Made by a program: the position numbers and the translations under genes. 64,000 nt of DNA from assembly GCA_965153455.1 (NCBI GenBank), contig OZ234496.1:14996304-15060303 (forward strand), written 5' to 3'. The notes beneath the pieces were generated by a model, which did no database searches, was not told the origin of the DNA, and was given only the letters and a program-made list of their open reading frames with translations. This document shows positions 47,001 to 59,019 of the stretch, one piece after another. This DNA comes from Sphagnum compactum. Its lineage: Eukaryota; Bryophyta; Sphagnopsida; Sphagnales. Every line of letters starts with the position of its first letter. Position 1 is the first letter of the stretch.

Positions 47001-48339
47001 AGGACAGGGCATTTTGAAAAGTGGAATGATCACCACATGATGAAATCATGGTAATCCACAAGAAGTCAACAACCTTAGGGTGCTGGCACAGGTTTGCAAA
47101 CATCATTCTATTTAGCATCAATCAATACTGACAAAATATGATGAACCAGGTCCACACCAACAAATTCATGGTAATCCACAAGAATTCAACAGAGCCCATT
47201 ACCGGGAAAGGTTTGCAGCCATTCATTCACCACCTATTTTGCACACTGATATGACCCTTCAGCAGCAATCTATACTGAAGTCTAATACAAGTCACCTCCC
47301 TAAATCATATGGACATTGTAAAGCATGGTGCATCCTAAATTTTACTGATAGGGATCTCACCTTCTCCTAGAAGAGATGATGCAGGATACCAGTTGAAGTG
47401 ATCTCATGATTCTTTGAGTACCTGCATATGTGCATGCACATACATCAAGATCCAACAGTGCAGCAAACTACATTTTAGAGTTTCTCAAACCCAGCAGATT
47501 GGCATTCACAAAGGATCTGGATCTGGGAGTAACAACAAAAGATTGCATTGATTGAAATCTGCAGAGACAAGTTTTTCTTTCTCAAGGAATCTGCCTACAT
47601 GAAAACTCAGGTCATTACACAAACCATAATCATAACTCTGCTTGAAGAGTATACTGCCTGAATCCAAAGGGAGAGACAATACCTTCAGAAGTACTGAGGA
47701 TTTTCCATATGTACAATTGAAGTCAACCTGAAACGAATTGAGAGATGACCCAATAAAAAGGTAACAGCAACTAATCGGCAAGCATGAAAGAGAGGAAACC
47801 CAACCCGAAAGGAAACAGAAAAACAAGACCAAAAACATCTGAGGACCAGTTGAATGACAGCAACGGTCATAGACATGTGCAGGGACCTTCAAACAGCAAA
47901 CATGTACAGGATTGACCACCCACAATCCACCACTGACGTCATCAGTGAGACACATATAGTTTCAATTCAAGAGGCCAGGAGTGTTCCTTGGTCCCATAAG
48001 GTGCAAATGAAACAGAACCAAAAGAGTTTGCTGGCACCCTTTCTTTCATGGAAGACCAACAACAAAATGTAGGAAAAGTCAACAAATTAAACAACAGTTA
48101 GTCATCATCTCTACCTAGGGTCATACACCACTTGGTGGAGTATCTACAGCTATGACTAAAAACCTTGTGAAGGGAACAAGGTTGGCCACATGCCACTTGG
48201 CATGTGTCAGACTGTAGAAAGATTCTAAGACAACACACACAGAACTACATAATGCTTCTACACCATAGGTTGCTTTATCAATTTCAAGAAAGAACCGTAT
48301 CATTAGGCATTGTTAGGCAATTAGGAGGGACTATGAGCT
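44019..48339. other. gene-free stretch downstream of the SINA gene
   Basis: AT-rich with frequent stops. Minus-strand frames at 46858-47121 and 47506-47955 have higher complexity and could include 3' UTR of the SINA gene or an old gene fragment, but no domain or exon chain is visible. Confidence 0.4.
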
Positions 48340-49840
48340 CTACTGTTCCTTCCAAATCCGACCGGTGACACGAAGTTTGAGCTCTTTTCGATCACCACCA
48401 GAGAAAAATAGTGCCATATTCCTTTGAATAATTAGACCGTCATGGCTGTCTCGCACTTTGCGATGACTGTCACGAATGCTGCGAGGCACTCCCTGCCAGA
48501 TCAACTTCCGTCCATTGGCACCTACCTCCAAGCTGTAGCTGAAATTCTTTGCATCATTGTCATCCCCCATAAACCGTAAAAAAGCCATGTACACTGGTGC
48601 CATGCCAAGCTGGAATGCCTCAAAATGCAGGCAAAAATGCTGCCCAAAGCAATTGAAAACCTAAGTAGCCACAAGCAAGTTCAGCCATTATCAAAACAGT
48701 CTCAAAGCAAGTGCTACCTTTATGCATAAGAGACCTGAGGAAAAGGTTCATCATGTTTGCCTTGATGCTCCCAGTTTTCAGGCTCAAGAAAAGAATGGCA
48801 CAGGAGATGGCCTCTACTGGTGTCTTACATACTCACTCAATCATCCCCTTGTCTGTAATCTTACCGTAAGCATCCAAGTTGCATTCTCAACCTCCTGAGG
48901 ATTGGACTTCACGTAACGATGATTAAAAGTGCAGCCATTATGCATGTCCACTTTGTGTTCATCCTGAAGGTGAGCTACCAGCCATGCAATGTCACCCGTT
49001 ACTGAGCACTCCGATCCTGCATATGGACAGTTGTAGGGCCGAAATGTGCATTGAGCCTCATGCTTGAGTTTACTGTAGTAGGGAAAGATGTCTGGACACC
49101 CAAGGCTCTGAAATCGACATGGAAGCTCTAATGACTCAGCCACTTTTTCTAGCGCCAAGCACCGGATATTGCCAAGCTCGTATCTACAGGTAGGGCAGCG
49201 GTTGTGCACCCTGAGCTTGCAGCTGGAGCAGAGTGTATGTCCATTCGGGCACTGCACATACGTAATTCAGACAGTTAGTGATTTCACCCATATAGTAGTA
49301 GAGACTAGAGACACCTTCTTCAGTCACAACCAGGTAGCTGACTACCTGGTTATTGTGGCAAATGTATTCATTGCCAAGACTTAGGGTTTGGATCTCACAG
49401 AGAGTGAGAGGCTTCTGAAGGCATTGCCACATGAGATCTTGTGTCAAATAAGAAAAGCTTCCTCAGTTGCACAGTGCTCAGAGCTTCCTCTTTCATGCCA
49501 TAGCTACTAACATCTTCTTCCTGAAGCCAAAAGCAAAAGATCAAATCTCAGGGAAGCTGAAAAACAAAGAGAGATGATAGAAAAAGGATACCTGATGAAT
49601 AGGAGGATACATAGAGTTGGTGCACACTGGACATTCCAACAGCTCATGCACACTGCTGGTAGGCGCAGCACCACCGCCAGAAGATACCTTGCGCCGTACT
49701 AGTGTTGCTGTTGTAAGTGGCGTCGTCGTCTTGGACGCAAATGCTGCTGCTGTCTCTGCCTCCGACTCTGTGCTCGATGGCATCTCCCCTTCCCTCATTG
49801 CTGATTCCGGAACCTCCGTCTTCACATTTCCAAGAGCCAT
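48340..49840 (-). CDS. SINA/SINAT-type RING E3 ubiquitin ligase
   Basis: Three coding exons on the minus strand are 49840-49592, 49251-48865 and 48660-48340. Both introns are GT-AG, phase 0, giving 318 residues, the usual length of plant SINAT proteins. A C3HC4 RING spans residues 70-105: C70, C73, C84, H88, C91, C94, C102 and C105. The SINA zinc-finger region follows (for example C-P-D-I-F-P-Y-Y ... H-E-A-Q-C), and then the substrate-binding TRAF-like beta-sandwich, with F-G-Q-H-F-C-L-H-F-E-A-F and ending in G-R-I-W. All landmarks are intact. SINAT proteins dimerise, recruit E2 enzymes and ubiquitinate targets in autophagy, light, brassinosteroid and drought signalling. The first intron splits the RING after the second ligand pair, as is usual in plant members. 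The N-terminal 60 residues are Ser/Thr/Glu-rich and variable. The start is the first ATG of the open exon; an in-frame GTG upstream is not needed. Confidence 0.95.
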
Positions 49841-51201
49841 ACATAAGAGGATGATGCTTATACTCCTAACCCTCTTCTCCTCCTCCACACCTCCCTCCTT
49901 CTTCCACTTCCTCTTTCTTCTCGTTTCTTCCAGGTACTAGAACTCTCTGTCTCTCTCTCTTCTCAATCACTTACTCAGCTGCCATCAAGAACAAAGGACC
50001 TCGGATTCCGAACAGGGAGTCGAACCCTAGATTTTGCCCACATGCTGGTAGAGATGCCATGAGAGAAGCAGCTTCTTGCCCTCTTGAGAGAATCAATCCT
50101 TGCTAGAGAGAAACAGAAAAAGAAAACTTCTTAGCTTGGCAGGCGAAGATGGCATTTACCTGATCCGAATCTCCAAGCGCTCTCTCTCTTTCTCTCGCTC
50201 AGTTTCTCTGTTTTTCTCTCAAATGCAAAGCGCAAGCAAAGAGAGTTTTGTCAGGAGAGTTTCTGATCATCGAAACTGTTCCATTTCTGCACTCAACTCG
50301 GCTGCTGCTGCTGGTAACTTAACCCTAAACTACTCATCATGCAACAGGACCTCGACTCTTTTAATGAGCATTTCAGTCATTTTGTTGCTGTTGTTATGAA
50401 TCTTTCGAGGATCATCAGCATCATCTTCAACATCTTCTTCCTTTAACTTCATCATCTTCCTCATCATCATCTTCTTCAGAATTATCATCATTTTGATCTT
50501 CAACATCTTCTTCTTCATCAACTTCTTCAGCATCTTCTTCTTCATCATCATCATCCATTTGAGGAGGCTTCGAGAAACTTTTGTTGGAACTTTTGATGGT
50601 TGTATGTTCTCATTACACCACATTTTGTTTACACTTTGTAACTGTTCTCTGCAATTGGTGTTCTTTTGCTGAATGTGGTTTTGGTCTAAAAGAAGAATCA
50701 TAGAAGTGTGTTCCATAGAAGTGGTAGAATGAATGGAAAAAAAGTATGTTTTTGGTTGGCAGAGAATGGGGACAATAAGATTGGAAGTATGTGGAGATGG
50801 CAGGCATTTGGGAGCTTCCATCAATAGGGAAGAGAATTGGGACAAAGGAGGTACCTACCGGAGAAGAAGAACAACAGCAATGGGAAATGGATTTCTTGGA
50901 TTTCTTGGAAAAACAGGATTGTGAGAGTTTGTGAGCGTCAATTGATAGGATTGAAATTCTGGGAAGGAAGAAAAATGGAATCAAGGAAAAAACAATGACA
51001 AATTGAAAGAAACATGTGTTTTTCTTCAAATGATAAATCCAAGATTGTTATATATAGACACATGGAATATCAAGATGAGCTCTAACCTTTTGCTTATAGA
51101 AAATGATGAGTCTCTCAACCTTGCACACTACTACACAATGACCAGCAGCACTAAACTGCCATGGAAGAAGAATTCCAACAAGCATTTGGGGACAAAAGTG
51201 T
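49841..51201. other. SINA leader/promoter and spacer to the GH28 gene
   Basis: CT-rich leader-like sequence at 49860-50230, then an imperfect (CATCTT)n/(ATC)n tract at 50405-50560. The minus-strand frame over this tract (50330-50845) is Lys/Met-rich low complexity and not a credible gene. The rest is presumably promoter of SINA and 3' flank of the GH28 gene. Confidence 0.45.
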
Positions 51202-53301
51202 TCAAGAGTAAACCTGATGATCTGGGTAGGAAGAATGGAAACCGAGCAAGTTAATGTTGTTGACAGAAGAGGGGACAAGATCAAGAGGCAGTCCCCAGTC
51301 GGATAAACCATTTTCTTGTTTCCACTGAAGCTTCACATCATCCATGCTTACATCCTCCACAAATGCCATGAAAACTCCAGATGTGCGGTGCTCAACCAAG
51401 CCCTGACAGCCAGGTCTGTAATCCTGCAACCCGCCACTGAAGTTTGTGGATCTCTTCATACTCACACTCACATTCTTGAAATTGAGGCCTTGTAAATGGC
51501 TCTCGTTCGAGCCTGCCATGAAAATGCCATTTTCTGAGGTTGCAGTTATGTTGATGAAGTGCACATTGGTAATAGATCCAACTTCGGTGGTGGGGGTTCG
51601 TGGGCATGCAGTGATGTAGATTGGCTCTGCAAGACCCCACCAGGATGGATCATAGTAGCGTGTGCTCATCTGGATGTTGGCAAATGTGACATTGTTTACA
51701 CTCCCTGTTTGGCAAAAGTAGCAGGGAGCAGCAGCCGATGTTAGTCAGTTTTTTCTGGGCATTGTTTGCACTTTTCTTCCAAGCAAAATTTTAGCTACTG
51801 TTTCTTTCTTTGTCATTGCTGTTGTTGTTGAGGAAGGTGAAGAAGAGTCTTGCAAGCATGCGGGTGTGCCCAACTGATGAAAAAGTGATCTACTAAACCC
51901 AGAAAAATCAGAGCTTGACACACTGTACTTTCTACTTTGCAAATCACTACTGTGAGGCTCAAGCTCTGAAATTGACACGATGGTTTGAGATTAGGGTACC
52001 TGAATCACGGAGTTGCAAGCCAATTCCTCTGTGAGAATCCACAATAGTCAGCCGCTCGAAGTGGAGTGAATCAAAGTCAGCAAGTGTCTCACTCCCAAGC
52101 TTCACTGCGCATGACTTGCTGCGTATCCAGCAGTCTGTAACTGTGAGGTTATGTAAGGGACCTTGCTGTGTCTTTGGACAGATGCCATCATCTCCAGTAT
52201 CAATATGACAATCTTTGATCACAGTGTTGTTGGAGGAGTCAATGTCGATCCCATCTGTGTTGGGTGTGTTGAAATCACCGATGATGACTAGATCATGTAT
52301 TGAGACCATGTCTGTGTTCAGAATATGCAAACTGCACCATTTGCAAACACAAAAAAGTCAGAAGAAACAAAGCCCTGGGTCATGGCTTGTCTTTTCCTTG
52401 AGCTCCAAAGACAAGAAACAATCCACAGCAGTTGGGGGGAAGAAAGACAAAGGAAAGCCAGGAATGGAAGACAGAGAAAGAGGGGGGGGCCATGGCCATG
52501 CATACATACATACCACCAAAGAGGAGGCTCCTGAAGCAACAAGTTCCAGATATGGACATTCTTGCAATTGACGAAGCCGATCAAGCGAGGACGGCATTCA
52601 TTACCATGGCAAGCATCTGTGGTGTTCCAACTGACCATCACATTCTTCCTCTCTTCAAACTTCACTACAAACTTCAAACCCTGACCTGCTACCACACCAC
52701 CGCCGGTGAGCTCCACATTCTGCACATCTTGTGCAAGGATGGTGTACCACTGGGAGCGTGAAGTAGGGAAATCCTTCTGCAGAGGACTGCCAAGGAGAGT
52801 GGCTCCTTCATCAATCCACAACGTGATGTTGCTCCTCAAGAAAACAGTACCTGTGAGAAAAGTCCCTGGAGGGAGGTAGACTGTTCCTCCTCCTGGCAAG
52901 CTGCCACAAGCATCAATGGCTGCTTGTATAGCGGCAGTCTCATACACCTCGCCACTTCCTACAGCTCCAAACTCTGTCACTTCACAAACCGGCCGTCCTC
53001 CATCTCTTCTGCCTGCTCCATTCTTCTTCTTCTTCTTCTTCCCATAGCTCTTCTTCTTCTCCCTCATTACAGCTGCTGCTGCTTCTTTCAGACCTGCTGA
53101 TGCGCCAAGAAACTCATCAGGAAAAGCTCCGATCTTTGACACTTGCAATTCGGAAACCTCTGCTGCTAGATCCACCAACGTCTGCTGCAAATCCGGCAAA
53201 GCTTTTGCGATGGATACTACTGTCCAAGAAGCAACAATGCAGATCACTAGTCCACTGTGGGTCGGGATCGAGGCACCGCGACGATTCGACAAAGACTCCA
53301 T
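51202..53301 (-). CDS. GH28 polygalacturonase-like protein
   Basis: Three coding exons on the minus strand are 53301-52514, 52331-52000 and 51704-51202. GT-AG introns have phases 2 and 1, giving 540 residues. Residues 17-34 form one hydrophobic segment (signal anchor), followed by a helical stalk and a Lys-rich stretch (82-93). The GH28 beta-helix starts near 105 (V-T-E-F-G-A-V-G). Catalytic-type acids are present: N-T-D (D289) and G-D-D (D310, D311). The usual G-H-G and R-I-K signatures are replaced by C-A-V-K-L-G and L-Q-L-R-D. From memory this matches a conserved plant GH28 clade with Y-Y-D-P-S-W-W and R-P-G-C-Q-G-L blocks, both seen here. It probably acts on pectin or another wall polysaccharide after secretion, or from a membrane anchor. 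Substrate and activity are inferred; the missing His may alter activity. Confidence 0.92.
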
Positions 53302-54424
53302 TGCAGCAGCAGCGGTAAAGAAGAGCACATAAGAGCAGCAACAACAACAACAACAAGAGCTTGCGAGCTTGGCATGGTTTTGTCAATGCTCTTTCTTTCA
53401 TGATTGTCTTTGTTGTTTGTTTGTTGTTGTTGTGCCGTTTCTCTTCTGCTGCTATCCGACCACGTCATTGCCGTCATCTCCTAGCGTCATCTGTTTCTTG
53501 ATGCATCGTCTGCGGTTTCCAGCCAGTGCGCAGGGAGGATCTCCGGAGAAGCTGTGGAGAATAAGCGGAAGCCCCAAGAAACCGGGTATGTTTCCTTTCA
53601 TCTCCCCGCCTGCTCCATTTTGCAATGGAAGAAGAAGACCATCATGCCATCTACACGGCGATGCTCTCTCTTCTTCTACCCTTCTTCTTCTTCTTCTTTC
53701 TGGCTCCAGATTTGTTCTTGAAGCTTTGCGCATGCATTGCTGTTCTTTCTCCCGTGCTTGGCTTCGTCTCTCTGGTCCTTGATTCAGCTTTTGTCACCTT
53801 CATCGTTCTTCTTCTCTACTGGATTTGTTGTTGTTGTTGTAGTTCTTCCATTTCTTCTTCTTCTTCTTCTTCTGGGATCGGTGTTAGAGCAGGAAGAGAA
53901 AGACTGGTCGCATCGAGTTTAATGGAGCAACAACAACACAGATAATTATCAATTCTTTTGTTTGCAGTCCAAGAGCTTATCTGTATCTGGAGATGGTGGT
54001 AGGAAGGGAGAAATGATACTGCAATCTGGAGAACACCAAGCAGAAGCAGAAGACAGAAAAAGAAAGTCTCCAGCTCTTAAAGATACCACACACAATAGGT
54101 AGATGGAGCTCTTAGGGCTGAAGGATGATCCAGAGATCTGGACACAAACAGCGACAAAGAGCATGAGGAAAGGAACCAATTAAGGATGAAGGAAGCAGCC
54201 AGAGCTTTTGTTGGTGTTGTCCTCTTGTTGTTTGTTCTCAGGCATTTTTGCTTCCGAGATTTTGTCCACCAGGAGGAATGAATCCCTTGTTTTGTGCAGA
54301 CAAGTTGAAGATGCAACAACTAACTGCAGATGCGAATGGTGGTGGCACAGATGAGTGTGAAGAAGATGTTTGTTTTGCAAGATCGGTTTCATGCTGTTGA
54401 CAATGTGGTTACTCAAGTAGGTAT
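53302..54424. other. upstream region of the GH28 gene
   Basis: Presumed leader and promoter of the minus-strand GH28 gene, with CTT/GTT simple repeats near 53680, 53830 and 53860. Several open frames on both strands follow those repeats. A Leu-rich frame at 53117-53401 (minus) looks like a signal peptide but is in the wrong frame for the GH28 start. Confidence 0.4.
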
Positions 54425-54880
54425 CTCAGCAAGGTGTGGCAAATCTGTTCTAAGGTTGAAGATGGGGTTACAATTTGAAGAGGATGACATGTCCAATTTG
54501 ATCAAAAACTCTTGCAAATCTGCTTTTTAGGTTGAAGATGGAGTTGTGATTGGAAGAGCGGGGTGCCCAATTTGATCCAAAAAACTCTGGCAAATTCTGT
54601 TTGGGTGAAGAAGATGGAGTTGCATTCATGAGAGGGATGCCCAATTTGATCCCAAACTCTGGTAAACGTGTTTGGGTTGGAGATGGAGTTGCAATTCAAA
54701 GGATGATGCCCAATTTGATCCAAAACTCTGGCAAATCTGTTTCAATGGAGATGGAGTTGCCATTCACAAGAAGGATGCCCAACTTGATCCCAAACTCTGG
54801 TTAATGTGTTTGGGTTGAAGATGGAGTTGTAACTCAAGAGGATGATGCCCAACTTGATCCCAACTCAGATCTCACTTGTT
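54425..54880. repeat. 69-74-bp tandem repeat, about six units
   Basis: GCCCAA[CT]TTGATCC (first unit GTCCAATTTGATC) recurs at 54491, 54565, 54639, 54708, 54777 and 54847. It is followed each time by AAACTCTGG.AAA and GTTG[AG]AGATGGAGTTG. Unit length shifts from 74 to 69 bp along the array, so no coding frame is kept. It lies about 1.1 kb upstream of the GH28 start. Confidence 0.92.
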
Positions 54881-55106
54881 TTTCTTATGGAACAGGCCAT
54901 GCAGACTTCAACTTGCCAGATTTTTTACTAAGGAGAACAGTAGCCATTGCTAAATCACCTTTGAAGATTGCATAGAGGGTGAAAAGTGTCCGTGCTTGGG
55001 GTTGATGGAAGGGATCCTTTCCATCTCATTGCACAAGCATTTTAGTTTCCACATTCAGGTACCTGGATCGCTTCTCCCACTTTGCATGATGTGACAGAAT
55101 GAGTGT

Positions 55107-55826
55107 GCAATTTGAGTTTTACTATGCAAGCCAAGCTCAATTCTTTAAAGGCCTATTTAGAGCCTGATTCTGACAGGCATATTCATGAACATCAGATTGA
55201 GCTGAGGATCATCAGGTAATTTGAATACATACAACCAATCCAAGTGTTGCTTCAGTCCTGCACAAATTTGCTCACCTTCATAAATACCTATGTTTGCAAA
55301 GTAAGAAAGTCAGATCATATGTCATCTGGACTCTTGAATCTCTGTTCACTGTTGTTTGCTATGTATAAACATCTTGTCTGCTGTCAATATTGGCTTTCCC
55401 TTTCAGAATTACACAAAAGTCTTGTTTCTGGTTATCTTTGCAATCTCTTTCCCATCATGTTCATGTTCCTTTGCAGGTAAAGGAGCTTGAATTGGGACAA
55501 GTAATTTATTCAACAGTCAACCTTCCTTGGAACTCTGACCCCAGAAGCACAACGGTATAGCAAGTTCTCTTCGTATGCACAGCAAGCTGAACTACGAGTT
55601 CACAATGTGCCTGCAGGAAACCGGGCAAAAACCCCTTGTGCCAGGTCACAGGTTTTCTCCAGTGCAGGAACTTTCCTTTGTGTGCAGAGAATAATGATGT
55701 CCAAAGTGACATAGTAAGTGCAGCGGGTCTTTCACATCCTCTCACAGAGATGTTTTTTGATCCCAGGCCAACAAGAAGAAGATGAAGATGAAGACAAAGA
55801 AGAAGGCCCGGATGGATTTGTTGGTG
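55107..55826 (+). other. possible exon fragments of an unknown gene
   Basis: Three stretches look coding and are bordered by splice-like sites. About 55118-55216 encodes a charged peptide containing L-E-P-D-S-D-R-H-I-H-E-H and ends at AG|GT. From about 55477, after TTTGCAG, comes a frame with E-L-G-Q-V-I-Y-S. About 55768-55826 encodes an acidic run, E-E-D-E-D-E-D-K-E-E, before a GTGTAAG donor. The phases do not join cleanly between the first two. It may be a decayed or partial gene, or chance. I recognise no family. Confidence 0.25.
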
Positions 55827-57340
55827 TAAGTCATCTCTTTAAAATTACCTATTGATCTTTCTGCTACATTTATATCAATCAATCAGTTTGTTTTGGGTTC
55901 TTTATTGAATATTCCTATGATCTTATGAAATGTGACTGTTCTCCAAGGGTTGCACAAGATATCAATTGTATTCATACCAACCGATATTCCTTAAACCCTA
56001 GCTGTTATTGTAAGGTAACAATTGGTAGAAACCCATGTATTGCAGTCCATAATCTAAAGCAATGATTTCATTCTGTTTATAAAAAAATGATTTGTACATT
56101 CTTTTGATTTTTATTCTATTTGTGTAGAAGGTACAAGATGAGAACCATTGTGATCCTACCTATTGTGACATAATATGGTTTTGGATCTTGGCATGTTTTG
56201 TCTATAGGTTGGGTACACACGTAGGATGGGGAATGGACCTACAAGTGTTATTCTTGGAAACAATATCCTTTTAGCACAAAATGTAGGCTCAATAAAACAA
56301 AACCCCACAACTACACCCGGTGACATGGAGGTTGGACTTTCATGTCTTGGGCTGAAAGGTAAAATCACCAAAGTGTTTTTAGATTTGATCTTCATGCGGC
56401 TTACATCCAAAAGGAAACTCATTATGCATGTCAAAGACCTCACTTTATTATAGGGATTGTTCAATGAGTTTGTAGAACTCTCCTTTTAGAAGACCACTTG
56501 CAACTCTTGAAAACGTATTTGAGTTTATTGCATTGTAAGTTTCATCACACAACTTCTCATGAGAGAATGAGGATTATTTCCCTTCACAATCTCTTTAAAT
56601 ATTTGAAGAAAGTGATTGATTAGATCCTTTTATTTCAGTTTAATGAACTTGTATCATTCAATCATCTTTTTGATTGTGCCATTTATTCTTATTATAGAAC
56701 ATCTATCTTTTCTATGAACAAAAATTCTATGTTGCATCAAAATTCATACCCAACAAATTGACATACACGGTAATTTAGTATTCACATCAAATATATTGGC
56801 CTTGAAATTCCTTTGTTGAAATCAAGTGTAAGTTATTGCAAACACATGAAAGGTGTAGGTTCAAATTGTGTCACAATTGAGTTTATCATTACAACTTTGA
56901 ATTGCGAATCTAATATTTGAAAAGGCAAGATTATGAAAGGACTATCAACAACCATGTCAAGACTTGTTGAACTAAAGTAATTTTGTCAATTTTGTTGATG
57001 CCATTATTGAGTAAGGAAGGAGAATGCTTTAACATCTTGCAAACATAAGCAATGTGCCATAATGAAGACATGGAAGCATTATTAGACAGTACACACAATG
57101 TTTTGGTGGAGAGTAGATTATCTACCCACTATTGACAATAACTTGAAGAGATTTAAACTAAGGTAACCCAACCACAACCCAAGTTAAGAAGGGGAGAATT
57201 TTATTATAAACTCTCATGGAGTTTCATAGTTCCATTTAGGTGGCCAGAAAGAACTAGCACCCACCAGTGCACCTTTCACTATATGCCCATTATTACTCAA
57301 TTGTGGATGAATTTCAACTAAATTAATATTTGGTTTCACC
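55827..57340. other. gene-free stretch
   Basis: AT-rich, no supported coding frame. The pair of overlapping open frames at 56156-56464, on opposite strands, shows no motif. Confidence 0.4.
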
Positions 57341-57601
57341 ATTTACATTAAAAAGTATCTTAAGGCAAAAGAAGAATGATGGAAACTCAAATATTTCACC
57401 ATGCAAATATAATCTTCAAAAAAATCCTCTATAAAGAAACCAAAATCCTTCAAGATATTATAATTCCATAACTAATCTCAAGTTTCAACACAAGCCAAAA
57501 TATCATCTTTCAAAAAACCTCATATGAAAATAGACCTATTATTACCTAGGGGTCAAAATCCCTTAAGCTATTATACTTTATAATGAATCTAAACACAATA
57601 T
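57341..57601 (+). repeat. dispersed repeat family A, copy 2
   Basis: Same ordered blocks as 17937-18264 but lacking the GGGGTGTGTCACAC end. It keeps an internal GCCAAAATATCATCTTTCAA segment that copy 1 has lost and copy 3 retains. Confidence 0.8.
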
Positions 57602-58349
57602 CCTCACGAACGCCCAAACTTTGAAAAAATGTGTTTGGGCTTTTATGTAATCCAAACAATTTTAATTTTTTTGGTGTGGTTATGAGCGTGAAAAAAGAAA
57701 TTATTTAAACAATACACAATGTTATATGTAATCTTGTTTGGTTATGGGAGAGGAACAACACATTGGATATGTAATCATGTATTGTTATGGGAGAAGACCA
57801 ACACATTGTAATCGACATATTTGAAAAAAAAATGCTGGCAATGAACCTTTTAAAGGTATGTCTAATAGAGAACCAAGATAAACAAAATTTAAATTTAAAA
57901 AAGAGTGTTTGGTTATGGGGGTTTAGGCTATCATTAAAAGGCATGAAACTACTCATTAATAAACTTTAAACCCTAACAAGGATACAATGCACAAGGATTA
58001 ACAAAGGACATTCTACTTTGGTAGCACATTTATTAATCCCCAAAGGAGAATCCCCAAAGATTCCTACTATGCATAAGAACTTTGCATTGTTTCTAGAAAA
58101 AAAGAGGGAAAAATCAAAGTTTGAACTTAAGCAAGGTTTACATGATCATTCTTTACTTTTAATCTAAGCTCCAAATATGTCTTCTCTATGAACTAGAGTA
58201 GAAAAACAATTTCAACTTTGCTTAGAATTCCTAGGCCTTAATGATGTAGTCCTAAAAAATGGTAATCTGCTAGTGACAATAAAACATGTAGAGAATGTTA
58301 GTCCAAGTCTAAGAGTTTACTTGCAACAAATACATTTCAAAGAGAAAAT

Positions 58350-58475
58350 AGAGCAAGTAGAATAACAAAAATTAGGTTTAAAAGTAGATCTGCAAAAGGT
58401 GAAAGTAGAGTAAGTAGAAGAACAAAAATTAGGTTTAAAAGTAAATCTATAAAAAGTAAAAGTAGAGCATGTAAA
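58350..58475. repeat. 57-bp tandem repeat, ~2.2 units
   Basis: AACAAAAATTAGGTTTAAAAGTA recurs at 58364 and 58421 with GTAAAAGTAGAG-type spacers. Confidence 0.85.
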
Positions 58476-59019
58476 AGAAGGATCAAGGAAAGACATAAAA
58501 GTTGAAATTGTAGACCAAATTTATAATTAAAGGTTCCCCAAATATCTAAATTATCATTGGATCCAAAAATCCATAATTTGTAATGTTGCATCAAGGAGCT
58601 TCAAGAGAGCTAAGGATTAACTAAATCATATCAATCGCTCTTACATATTTCTCCCCGCTAGATGCACAACAACAAAAGATGTTAATTTAGATTGGAATGA
58701 TTTTGCAAAATTTTATAAATTATTATATTCTACTAATCCATGAACATGTTTTAGCAAATAATTCAAATTTACTACATTTTCTGGATTCTTAGGTTGTTTA
58801 CAGGGAAAAAAAAGGTATACCCTTGGTGGAGAATGCATTCCACCAAGTTGCTGGAGGTTAGGCCCAGGGCGAGAAAAAAAATCATGAATTGCATAGTCCC
58901 TTGTAGGACATGGACCGGCATGTTGGATTTGCAAGCCATAGACCTTACATCAAACAAAGAACCTTCCCCTTGCTCCTGACCCACAAAAAAGAAGATCAGC
59001 ACCACAATTGAATCAAGTG

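Noticed and set aside
50330-50845. 171-codon minus-strand Lys/Met-rich frame
   Set aside because: Translation of an imperfect (ATC)n/(CTT)n tract; no gene signal outside it.
53117-53401. Leu-rich minus-strand frame resembling a signal peptide at the GH28 5' end
   Set aside because: It is out of frame with the GH28 exon and its poly-Leu comes from (CAA/GTT)n; the GH28 frame has its own hydrophobic anchor at residues 17-34.
54502-54723. Minus-strand frame with a repeated D-Q-I-G-H-P peptide
   Set aside because: Caused by the 69-74-bp tandem repeat; unit length is not a multiple of three, so the frame is not maintained.
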